From an uncultured Lachnospiraceae bacterium (GTDB taxonomy: Bacteria > Bacillota > Clostridia > Lachnospirales > Lachnospiraceae), in contig CAMWLB010000167.1 of assembly GCA_947174985.1 (NCBI GenBank), positions 1-6,774 of the forward strand: DNA of 6,774 nt, read 5' to 3'. The notes below the pieces were generated by a model. That model searched no databases and was not told the origin of the DNA. It worked only from the letters and a program-made list of their open reading frames with translations. Positions 1-4,558 of this stretch are shown here, one piece after another. A program made the position numbers and the translations under genes. Within the stretch, counting starts at the first letter, position 1; each line of letters starts with the position of its first letter.

Positions 1-1
1 C

Positions 2-313
2 CCCAAAGAGACCATTGAGGAGAATGAAAAATACTACATGAGGATCTGGCTCCTGCGGCTCGGCTTTGGCGGGAAAGAGGGGAAAGAAATGCGGGACCTC
101 CTGCTGAAAAAGCTGAAAGGGAATTCCGCTTTCCGCACCGAGGCAAACAAAGAGAGATGGCAGGAAGCCCGCAGGAATGAGCGCGAGGCGGCAAAGCAGC
201 AGGAACAGGCACCTGCGGAGACGGCAGAACAGCCGGATCAGAATCTGGCAGAGGCGGTGGCGGATGCGGTTTTGATCGAGCAGGTCAACCAGAGTTTTGA
301 CACAGAGGAGTAA
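2..313 (+). CDS. C-terminal part of a phage protein, possibly amidoligase family (5' end outside window)
   Basis: The frame is open from the first bases of the window (first visible residues PKETIEENEKYY) to a TAA at 311-313, giving 103 residues of a longer protein. An internal ATG at 38 is in frame, but nothing resembling a ribosome binding site precedes it, so I read this as a truncated gene rather than a 91-aa one. The visible part has a short helical block (YYMRIWLLRLGFGG, then RDLLLKKLKGNSAFR) followed by a low-complexity tail rich in Glu, Gln and Ala. From memory, this 'LLRLGFxGxE...LLKxLxGNSAFR' ending resembles the C-terminus of amidoligase-like proteins that sit just upstream of DUF4314 genes in Clostridia phages. 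The catalytic ATP-grasp-like or ligase core is not visible, so the family call is tentative. It is the first gene of a co-directional run with the DUF4314-like gene 66 nt downstream. Confidence 0.6.
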   Translation, partial: PKETIEENEKYYMRIWLLRLGFGGKEGKEMRDLLLKKLKGNSAFRTEANKERWQEARRNEREAAKQQEQAPAETAEQPDQNLAEAVADAVLIEQVNQSFDTEE

Positions 314-379
314 GGAGCGGAACAGGCAGGGAGGCGGCATTCCCCTTCCTGTCGGAATATACGAAGGGAGATTTATGGT

Positions 380-868
380 ATGGGAATTTATATCAGGAAA
401 GAGGAACTGGATGCCCTGCGGGAAAAATACCCGCAGGGGTGCAGGGTGGAACTGGTCAAGATGGATGATCCTTACAGGGAGATGCCGCCTGGACTGAAAG
501 GCACGGTGGAGAGCGTGGATGATTCCGGCTCCATACATGTTCATTGGGAGAACGGCAGCAGCCTTGCCGTGGTGTACGGTGAGGACAGATGCCGGAAATT
601 GGACGGGGACAAAGAAATCACAGTGGAGGAACTGCTGCGGCGCTGTCTCCCAAGCGGGAAAACATTTTATTTTATGACTCCGGGCGGGTACGTTGGCCTG
701 ACCAATCAGGATGCAGAAAAAATATTGGCCGGGGAAATGAAACCCCAAGGTCATCCGGGCAATCCGGAATTTGCAGTGGAGATGGAAGGCCGGGAACTTT
801 TGGAGTTCCGGTGCAAAGAGGCGGACGTCCGGGATGAACAGGGTGTGGTAAGAGCTTTTGTGTACTGA
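380..868 (+). CDS. DUF4314-like phage protein
   Basis: A 162-aa protein. Residues about 8-77 (LREKYPQGCRVELVKMDDPY, then PPGLKGTVESVDD, then HVHWENGSSLAVVYGEDRCRKL) match the pattern I associate with DUF4314: a small beta-barrel-like domain with a 'G(C/T)RVELxxMxDP...PGxxGTVxxVDDxGxIHVxWDNGSxL' signature, common in phages and mobile elements of Clostridia. The function of that domain is not known. Residues about 80-162 form a second part (EELLRRCLPSGKTFYFMTPGGYVGL and a charged C-terminus) that I do not recognise; it exceeds the usual single-domain length. The start at 380 follows GAAGGGAG (363-370) with 9 nt spacing. A nearby ATG at 375 is out of frame and opens only a short overlapping frame. 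The gene lies in an operon with the genes on either side, 20 nt before the next start. Confidence 0.78.
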   Translation: MGIYIRKEELDALREKYPQGCRVELVKMDDPYREMPPGLKGTVESVDDSGSIHVHWENGSSLAVVYGEDRCRKLDGDKEITVEELLRRCLPSGKTFYFMTPGGYVGLTNQDAEKILAGEMKPQGHPGNPEFAVEMEGRELLEFRCKEADVRDEQGVVRAFVY

Positions 869-888
869 TACGGAAGAGGAGGGTACGG

Positions 889-1095
889 ATGAATTATGCT
901 GAAAAGATGGAGCGGGAGAACCGCCTGAAAACGAACCTTGCGGAATGGATGCTCCGGCATGGGGAAATCCTTTCTGACCGGAGCAGGAGCAATGAATATG
1001 TAGGGGTGCGGATGGCGGAGGTATTGTGGCGGGGGCTAAAGTGGGAGATCACGGAAGTGGACGGCATGGTCTGCCGGATAGAGAAATGCGGATAA
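889..1095 (+). CDS. Small hypothetical phage protein (68 aa)
   Basis: I do not recognise this gene. It is supported by a strong ribosome binding site (GAGGAGGG, 876-883) 5 nt before the ATG, by tight packing in the operon (20 nt after the DUF4314-like gene, 15 nt before the next start), and by a codon composition like its neighbours. The protein has a charged helical N-terminal half (residues 1-30, rich in Glu, Arg and Lys) followed by a region predicted by eye to be helix then strands (VRMAEVLWRGLKWEITEVDGMVCRIEKCG). There is no signal peptide, membrane segment or known motif. A cytoplasmic accessory phage protein is the likely class. Confidence 0.7.
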   Translation: MNYAEKMERENRLKTNLAEWMLRHGEILSDRSRSNEYVGVRMAEVLWRGLKWEITEVDGMVCRIEKCG

Positions 1096-1110
1096 GGGAG
1101 GTGGATTGGT

Positions 1111-1329
1111 ATGGCAATGCAGAAAAGGTCACCGGGAAATGCACACGAGAAACGTAACTGCTGGCAGCGGGGGAACGGCTCCTATAGCATGAGGGGCGAG
1201 CTGCGGCACGGCATTTCCCTTAATAAAAAGTACCTGAACCGGAAAGTCTGGCACAGCGAGAAGGAAGCCTTAAAGCACGGGGATTACAAGCGCATCTGCA
1301 AGACCTTACATATGGTGGATTTTTCATAA
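1111..1329 (+). CDS. Small basic hypothetical phage protein (72 aa)
   Basis: Function unknown. The ATG follows AAGGGAGGTGG (1094-1104), a near-perfect Shine-Dalgarno that overlaps the stop codon of the preceding gene, so translation is probably coupled. The product is strongly basic, with many Lys, Arg and His spread along its length (KRSPGNAHEKRN, LNKKYLNRKVWHSEKEALKHG, YKRICKTLHMVDFS), which would suit nucleic-acid binding, although no recognised DNA-binding fold is visible. It is the last gene of the first run; the 12-bp hairpin at 1349-1390 begins 19 nt after its stop. I have an impression of having seen similar 'PGNAHEKRNxWQRGNGSYxMRGxLRH' proteins in Clostridia mobile elements, but cannot attach a family. 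Confidence 0.7.
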   Translation: MAMQKRSPGNAHEKRNCWQRGNGSYSMRGELRHGISLNKKYLNRKVWHSEKEALKHGDYKRICKTLHMVDFS

Positions 1330-1348
1330 AAGCCGCCATAAACTAAAC

Positions 1349-1392
1349 AAACCGCAGGCAGTATCATTGGTACATTTATGCCTGCGGTTTTA
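1349..1392 (+). terminator. Hairpin, likely intrinsic terminator of the upstream run
   Basis: Perfect 12-bp inverted repeat: AAACCGCAGGCA (1349-1360) and TGCCTGCGGTTT (1379-1390), loop 18 nt, G+C-rich core followed by a short TTTT. It sits 19 nt after the stop of the 72-aa gene, as expected for a Rho-independent terminator. The T-run is short (4), so efficiency may be modest; on the opposite strand it is also followed by a T-rich stretch, so it could act both ways. Its loop contains the conserved TTGGTACATTTA box of the downstream leader, so the terminator overlaps the next gene's control region. Confidence 0.6.
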
Positions 1393-1401
1393 GTGGATAA
1401 T
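1367..1401 (+). promoter_or_regulatory. Candidate promoter/control boxes, leader copy 1
   Basis: The conserved box TTGGTACATTTATG (1367-1380) and conserved AGTGGATAATGTG (1392-1404) are separated by 11 nt that differ completely from copy 2 but keep the same length. GATAAT (1396-1401) matches the -10 consensus at five of six positions. No canonical -35 stands 16-18 nt upstream, so either the TTGGTACATTTATG box substitutes as an activator site or the promoter is read by a phage-modified polymerase. Initiation about 7 nt after GATAAT would begin the transcript right at the 5' side of the conserved hairpin. Confidence 0.45.
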
Positions 1402-1406
1402 GTGCG

Positions 1407-1437
1407 CTTTCAGAGGTAATATGTGTACTACCGAAAG
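1407..1437 (+). promoter_or_regulatory. Conserved 5'-leader RNA hairpin, copy 1
   Basis: CTTTC (1407-1411) pairs with GAAAG (1433-1437) and GGTA (1415-1418) with TACC (1429-1432), leaving an AGA bulge on the 5' side; two further A-T pairs extend the upper stem around a TGTG loop. The bulge and lower stem hold AGAGG, a possible ribosome binding site, and the loop side holds the ATG/GTG of a short reading frame. The inner part (1415-1432) is a near-palindrome and could instead be a DNA operator. An alternative pairing, CC-GAAA-GG capped by a GNRA tetraloop (1431-1438) with GTGT/ACAC (1423-1426/1443-1446), would exclude the first. Confidence 0.5.
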
Positions 1438-1462
1438 GGAAAACACAAAACGGAGGGCATAG
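1421..1462 (+). CDS. Putative leader peptide, copy 1 (MCTTERENTKRRA)
   Basis: A 13-codon frame starting at ATG 1421, with AGAGG (1412-1416) 4 nt upstream and a stop TAG at 1460-1462, two nt before the ATG of the 155-aa gene. The same peptide recurs in copy 2 with a 3-nt, frame-keeping insertion. Because the DNA is nearly identical between copies, the peptide identity alone does not prove coding. The placement right before the next start suggests translational coupling or attenuation. The competing reading is an in-frame GTG (1423) that would extend the downstream protein by MYYRKGKHKTEGIG. Confidence 0.35.
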   Translation: MCTTERENTKRRA

Positions 1463-1464
1463 GA

Positions 1465-1932
1465 ATGAACGAAAGAATGAACGGATTTTTTGGAGAGATG
1501 GAAGCAGCGGCAGCGGAATTTGAAATGGCAAGGGCGGCGCGGAACGCGGAAAAAGAGGCGCTGCGCAAGGCTGACGATCAGAACGGGCTGGATGCCTGGT
1601 ACGAGCGGGAAAAGCAGTTTGCATTCCCTTACACGGACGGGCAGATAAAGGCATACAGGGCTTGGAACCAGAGCAGGCAGCATAACAGCAGCGTGTTGGA
1701 GGCGGCAGACCTCCCTTGGGAAAAAGATATTGCAGATTTTGTAAGGACACTGCGGGAGGCGGGAACGGAGACCTTCGCAGTCACAGACCAGTCCACCGCG
1801 CTGATGCGGAGCCTGCACGCCCTTGCAGCGGAAGGATGCACGGTAGAGGGGCTTTGCACAGTCACACGCAGGGAAGACCGCTACGGTAGCATTGAGGAAT
1901 ACGGGGTGCAGGGCATTAGCATCCGGCTTTAA
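1465..1932 (+). CDS. Hypothetical mobile-element protein (155 aa) behind leader copy 1
   Basis: I do not recognise a named function. I chose ATG 1465 because CGGAGGG (1451-1457) precedes it at good spacing; an upstream in-frame GTG at 1423 would add 14 residues lying entirely within the repeated leader and is less likely. Residues 1-50 are Ala/Glu/Arg-rich and helical, probably a coiled coil. Residues about 84-155 form a compact domain (WEKDIADFVRTLREAGTETF, VTDQSTALMRSLHALAAEGC, EGLCTVTRREDRYGSIEEYG, GISIRL), alternating helix and strand. I recall similar 'F(V/A)xTLREAGxETFxVTDQSTxLMxxLHxxAAxGCxxxGLCTVTR' proteins in Clostridia conjugative and phage elements, known only as a domain of unknown function. 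No catalytic motif, signal peptide or membrane segment is visible. The following leader copy and 86-aa gene suggest a shared regulatory unit. Confidence 0.78.
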   Translation: MNERMNGFFGEMEAAAAEFEMARAARNAEKEALRKADDQNGLDAWYEREKQFAFPYTDGQIKAYRAWNQSRQHNSSVLEAADLPWEKDIADFVRTLREAGTETFAVTDQSTALMRSLHALAAEGCTVEGLCTVTRREDRYGSIEEYGVQGISIRL

Positions 1933-1951
1933 AAGAATGGAGGCAGAGCAG

Positions 1952-2044
1952 ATGGCTTTCCGGGGAGGAGAGCCGCCTGCCATAATGTACACAATTTGCT
2001 GCAGTTATCTTTGGTACATTTATGGCACAGATATAAGTGGATAA
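1952..2044 (+). CDS. Possible 30-aa small protein
   Basis: An ATG at 1952 follows ATGGAGG (1937-1943) at 8 nt spacing and opens 30 codons (MAFRGGEPPAIMYTICCSYL, then WYIYGTDISG) ending at TAA 2042-2044. The middle is hydrophobic and aromatic (IMYTICCSYLWYIYG), weakly like a short membrane segment. The second half overlaps the conserved TTGGTACATTTATG box and the -10-like GATAAT of leader copy 2, so its sequence may be dictated by DNA control elements rather than by coding. The good ribosome binding site is the main support. No homologue is recalled. Confidence 0.3.
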   Translation: MAFRGGEPPAIMYTICCSYLWYIYGTDISG

Positions 2045-2045
2045 T
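2011..2045 (+). promoter_or_regulatory. Candidate promoter/control boxes, leader copy 2
   Basis: Same architecture as copy 1: TTGGTACATTTATG (2011-2024), 11-nt spacer, then AGTGGATAATGTG with -10-like GATAAT at 2040-2045. The 29-nt distance from TTGGTA to GATAAT is identical in both copies, while the bases between differ, which is typical of paired protein-binding sites. No consensus -35 lies at 16-18 nt. Confidence 0.45.
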
Positions 2046-2050
2046 GTGTG

Positions 2051-2081
2051 CTTTCAGAGGTAATATGTGTACTACCGAAAG
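2051..2081 (+). promoter_or_regulatory. Conserved 5'-leader RNA hairpin, copy 2
   Basis: Sequence and pairing are identical to copy 1: CTTTC (2051-2055) with GAAAG (2077-2081), GGTA (2059-2062) with TACC (2073-2076), and an AGA bulge. The only core substitution between copies (C1405/T2049) lies just outside the stem. The initiation codon of the short overlapping frame (ATG 2065) falls at the top of the hairpin. Confidence 0.5.
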
Positions 2082-2115
2082 GGAAAACACGAAAAAACGG
2101 AGGGCAAAAGGATGA
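2065..2115 (+). CDS. Putative leader peptide, copy 2 (MCTTERENTKKRRAKG)
   Basis: A 16-codon frame from ATG 2065 to TGA 2113-2115. Its stop overlaps the start of the 86-aa gene in an ATGA arrangement (2112-2115), a classic sign of translational coupling. Relative to copy 1 it carries one extra Lys codon and ends two residues later; the first ten residues are identical. As in copy 1, an in-frame GTG (2067) in another frame would instead extend the downstream protein with MYYRKGKHEKTEGKR. Confidence 0.38.
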   Translation: MCTTERENTKKRRAKG

Positions 2116-2372
2116 CAGAATTTACAACGATGGAAAAACTGGAGATGAAAACAAGCGGCTGCTACGGGGCAATCCTGAAATACGGAAACAAGGTGCTTTA
2201 CACTTCGGACACCTACAAAGGCACCTACTACGCAGAGATTTACGAGTTCGTTGAGACGCCGGAAGAGACGGGGCTTGGGTACATTGAATGCAGGCTGAAC
2301 CGCATTGAAAGGGAAGAGGGCTTTCCGGACACCGGCCACGCAATGGAATGGGCGATCAGCAGGGTACAGTAA
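2112..2372 (+). CDS. Hypothetical protein (86 aa) behind leader copy 2
   Basis: Function unknown. ATG 2112 is preferred because CGGAGGG (2098-2104) lies 7 nt upstream; an in-frame GTG at 2067 would add 15 residues that fall inside the repeated leader. The protein looks like a small single domain rich in beta strand and aromatic residues: CYGAILKYGNKVLYTSDTYK, then YYAEIYEFVE, then GLGYIECRLNRIEREEGF, closing with a short helix (TGHAMEWAISRVQ). No catalytic residues, signal peptide or membrane segment are visible. It is unrelated to the 155-aa protein although both share the same leader. A terminator follows 22 nt after its stop. Confidence 0.72.
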   Translation: MTEFTTMEKLEMKTSGCYGAILKYGNKVLYTSDTYKGTYYAEIYEFVETPEETGLGYIECRLNRIEREEGFPDTGHAMEWAISRVQ

Positions 2373-2394
2373 AAGCACATACATAGCGGCGGGG

Positions 2395-2416
2395 AGGGCT
2401 TTTCGGAAGCCCTTTT
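2395..2416 (+). terminator. Rho-independent terminator
   Basis: AGGGCTT (2395-2401), loop TTCGG, AAGCCCT (2407-2413), then TTTT to 2416. A 7-bp G+C-rich stem followed by a T-run directly after the 86-aa gene is a convincing terminator. It separates the leader-controlled genes from the terminase genes that start 36 nt later. Confidence 0.8.
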
Positions 2417-2451
2417 CTGCTGCTCAAATTTAAGGGAAGGAGGCGGCACAG

Positions 2452-2931
2452 GTGGCGCAGAGCGGAAGGAAACCAAAGCCCACGGCGGTAAAGGCGTTAG
2501 AGGGCAATCCGGGAAAGCGGAGCCTTAACACAGGCGAGCCAAAGCCGGAAAAGAAAGCGCCCCGCTGTCCGGTATGGCTGGAAGGCGAGGCAAAGAAAGA
2601 GTGGAAGCGTATGGCAGGGCAGATGGAGAAGCTGGGCATCCTTACGGAAATCGACATGGCGGCTTTTGCCGGATACTGCCAAGCCTATGCGCGGTGGAAA
2701 GAGGCAGAGGAATTTATCACACAGCACGGCACCATTGTGAAGACTCCTTCCGGCTACTGGCAGCAGGTGCCGCAGGTTTCCATTGCGCAGACCTACCTTA
2801 AGATCATGAATCGATTCTGTGAGCAGTTCGGCCTTACCCCTTCCTCCCGGAGCCGTATCGTTGCGGACAATGGCGAGGATAAGGAAAGCGACACGATGGA
2901 GCTTTTGCTCTTTAAGGGAGGCGGCGGATAG
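2452..2931 (+). CDS. terS: Phage terminase small subunit, P27 family
   Basis: A 159-aa protein. The P27-type small terminase binds the phage packaging site and recruits and regulates the large subunit motor. It has the family pattern: basic N-terminus (residues 1-37, GRKPKPTAVKALEGNPGKR, then PKPEKKAP), the 'CPxWLxGEAKKEWKRM' helix (39-54), 'LGILTEIDMAAFAGYCQAYARWKEAEEFI' (61-89), 'G...KTPSGYWQQVPQVSIAQTY' (93-115), and the closing 'FCEQFGLTPSSRSRI' (122-136). Length is normal for the family. The start is GTG 2452, with AAGGAGG (2437-2443) 8 nt upstream. The last base of its TAG stop is the first base of the large-subunit GTG, implying coupled translation. Family assignment is firm from the motif order; the specific DNA site it recognises cannot be seen. 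Confidence 0.93.
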   Translation: MAQSGRKPKPTAVKALEGNPGKRSLNTGEPKPEKKAPRCPVWLEGEAKKEWKRMAGQMEKLGILTEIDMAAFAGYCQAYARWKEAEEFITQHGTIVKTPSGYWQQVPQVSIAQTYLKIMNRFCEQFGLTPSSRSRIVADNGEDKESDTMELLLFKGGGG

Positions 2932-4478
2932 TGTTTGATGAGGAAAAGGCGAAGCGTACCGTGGATTTCATTAACTGCCTGAAACATACCAAGGGGAGAT
3001 GGCGGGGGCAGCCCTTTGAGCTGCTCCCGTGGCAGGAGGTTATCATCCGGGATGTGTTCGGCACGGTGAAAGAAAATGGATATCGGCAGTACAACACTGC
3101 CTATGTGGAGATTCCGAAGAAAAACGGGAAATCGGAACTGGCGGCGGGCGTGGCTCTTTACATGACCTGCGGTGATAATGAATGGGGCGCGGAGGTTTAC
3201 GGCTGTGCCTCTGACCGTCAGCAGGCATCCATTGTCTTTGATGTGGCGGTGGATATGGTGGAGCAATGCCCCGCGCTGAAAAAGCGCATTAAACCCGTCA
3301 TGTCGGTAAAGCGGCTGGTATATAAGCCAACGAACAGTTTTTATCAGGTGCTTTCTGCGGAAGCCTACACCAAGCATGGTCTGAATGTCCATGCAGTTAT
3401 TTTTGACGAGCTGCACAGCCAGCCGAACCGGGAGCTGTTCGATGTCATGACCAAAGGCTCCGGCGATGCGAGGACGCAGCCGCTATTCTTCCTGATCACC
3501 ACCGCAGGCACAGACCGCCATTCCGTATGCTTTGAGCAGCACCAGAAAGCGGAGGATGTCCTGCAGGGCAGGAAGATAGACCCCACATTCTATCCGGTGA
3601 TCTACGGCGCGTCTGATGATGCGGACTGGTCTTCGGAGGAAGTGTGGAGGAAAGCCAATCCCTCGCTTGGGCATACCATCGACATTGAGAAAGTGCGGAA
3701 TGCCTATCTGAGCGCAAGGGACAATCCGGCAGAAGAAAATATCTTCCGGCAGTTACGCCTTAACCAGTGGGTGAAACAGTCCACTAGATGGATGCAGATG
3801 GATAAATGGGATGTCTGCGCCTTTCCGGTAAATGAGAGGGAGTTGCTCGGACGGGAGTGCTACGGCGGGCTTGACCTGTCAAGCTCCATTGACATTACCG
3901 CTTTCGTCCTGGTATTCCCTCCCCGGAACGACACGGAGAAATACATCCTCCTGCCATACTTCTGGATACCGGAGGAAAATATGCGCCTGCGTGTGCGCCG
4001 AGACCATGTGCCTTATGACGTGTGGGCGAAGCAGGGATTTTTGCAGACCACGGAGGGTGACGTGATCCACTATGCATTTATAGAGAAATTCATTGATGAT
4101 TTGGGAAGGAAGTTCAACATCAAAGAGATTGCATTCGACAGATGGGGCGCGGTACAGATGGTGCAGAACTTGGAAGGATTAGGATTTACAGTCATTCCTT
4201 TCGGGCAGGGCTTTAAGGATATGTCGCCGCCCTCCAAGCGGCTGATGGAGCTTGTGCTGGAGAAGAACATTGCCCACGGCGGGCATCCGGTACTGCGGTG
4301 GATGATGGATAACATCTTTGTCCGCACGGACCCGGCAGGGAACATCAAGCCGGATAAGGAAAAATCCACGGAGAAGATTGACGGTGCTGTTGCTGCCATT
4401 ATGGGGCTTGACCGTGCAATCAGGAACGAGGGCAGCACGGGCAGCGTGTATGATGAGAGGGGGATTTTATCCTTTTAA
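2931..4478 (+). CDS. terL: Phage terminase large subunit (ATPase/nuclease), Terminase_1 type
   Basis: A 515-aa DNA-packaging motor that translocates phage DNA into the prohead and cuts it. The N-terminal ATPase has the adenine-binding region (LLPWQEVIIRDVFG, 31-44), a Walker A variant IPKKNGKSE (61-69), Walker B VIFDE (156-160) with catalytic Glu160, and the coupling motif LITTAGT (188-194). The C-terminal RNase H-like nuclease has acidic residues at D315 (GGLDLSSS), D403 (AFDRWGA) and D484 (KIDGAVA), the three metal ligands expected for the family. Length is typical for HK97-like phages. The start is GTG 2931, overlapping the small-subunit stop by 1 nt; the ribosome binding site GGGAGGCGG lies at the 3' end of the small-subunit gene. 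The gene appears intact. Normally the portal gene would follow almost at once; here an A+T-rich cargo gene intervenes. Confidence 0.97.
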   Translation: MFDEEKAKRTVDFINCLKHTKGRWRGQPFELLPWQEVIIRDVFGTVKENGYRQYNTAYVEIPKKNGKSELAAGVALYMTCGDNEWGAEVYGCASDRQQASIVFDVAVDMVEQCPALKKRIKPVMSVKRLVYKPTNSFYQVLSAEAYTKHGLNVHAVIFDELHSQPNRELFDVMTKGSGDARTQPLFFLITTAGTDRHSVCFEQHQKAEDVLQGRKIDPTFYPVIYGASDDADWSSEEVWRKANPSLGHTIDIEKVRNAYLSARDNPAEENIFRQLRLNQWVKQSTRWMQMDKWDVCAFPVNERELLGRECYGGLDLSSSIDITAFVLVFPPRNDTEKYILLPYFWIPEENMRLRVRRDHVPYDVWAKQGFLQTTEGDVIHYAFIEKFIDDLGRKFNIKEIAFDRWGAVQMVQNLEGLGFTVIPFGQGFKDMSPPSKRLMELVLEKNIAHGGHPVLRWMMDNIFVRTDPAGNIKPDKEKSTEKIDGAVAAIMGLDRAIRNEGSTGSVYDERGILSF

Positions 4479-4501
4479 AAAAGACTTTTTTGTGGTATGA
4501 T
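4473..4501 (+). promoter_or_regulatory. Extended -10 promoter for the cargo gene
   Basis: TGGTATGAT (4493-4501) fits the Gram-positive extended -10 (TGnTATAAT) with one deviation. A weak -35 TTTTAA (4473-4478) lies 17 nt upstream and overlaps the large-terminase stop codon. Initiation near 4508 would leave a leader of about 50 nt before ATG 4559. An A/T inverted repeat (AAAAAAGACTTTTTT, 4477-4491) lies in the spacer and might be an operator or a weak terminator. Confidence 0.5.
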
Positions 4502-4558
4502 GTAAAATGTGTGGGTGGACATCGAGAGATAAAAAAACAAAAGAACCAAGGGGATAAA

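Larger units (their letters stand above)
1358..1459 (+). repeat. Leader repeat, copy 1 (about 100 bp direct repeat)
   Basis: This stretch is repeated at 2001-2106. Shared blocks in order are: GCAG(T)TATC(A/T)TTGGTACATTTATG; an 11-nt spacer of unrelated sequence but identical length; a 55-nt block (1392-1446 versus 2036-2090) with a single mismatch (C1405/T2049); and then a CGGAGGGCA ribosome binding site region with a 3-nt indel before it. The genes that follow the two copies are unrelated in protein sequence, so the repeat is a mobile or duplicated control module, not the remnant of a gene duplication. Confidence 0.9.
2001..2106 (+). repeat. Leader repeat, copy 2
   Basis: Second copy of the leader described at 1358-1459, about 643 bp downstream on the same strand. 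It preserves the TTGGTACATTTATG box (2011-2024), the 11-nt divergent spacer, the 55-nt near-identical block (2036-2090) and the CGGAGGGCA ribosome binding site. Unlike copy 1, it is not embedded in a G+C-rich hairpin: the spacer here is GCACAGATATA and has no upstream complement. Copy 2 precedes a different protein, so control sequence is conserved while cargo is not. Confidence 0.9.

Noticed and set aside
297..497. 66-aa plus-strand frame between the first gene and the DUF4314-like gene
   Set aside because: It overlaps both real genes in another frame, has no ribosome binding site for its start and gives a Trp/Arg/Gly-rich translation typical of out-of-frame reading.
1390..1992. 200-aa open frame on the minus strand
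   Set aside because: It lies opposite the 155-aa gene, whose ribosome binding site and composition are convincing. The minus frame has a Cys/Arg/Pro-rich, low-plausibility translation and no ribosome binding site logic. Its C-terminal residues repeat in another minus frame only because both cross the leader repeat.
1358..2106. CRISPR or transposon end repeats
   Set aside because: There are only two copies, about 640 bp apart, each upstream of a gene with preserved promoter and ribosome binding site features. There is no periodic array, transposase or target duplication, so a regulatory leader explains them better.
2793..3416. 207-aa open frame on the minus strand across the terS/terL junction
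   Set aside because: It is antisense to two firmly identified terminase genes and matches nothing recognisable.
4490..4558. N-terminal extension of the HTH-DUF2971 gene by 23 codons
   Set aside because: The extension begins in the promoter -10 area without a ribosome binding site. ATG 4559 has AAGGGG at good spacing and starts right at the HTH domain.
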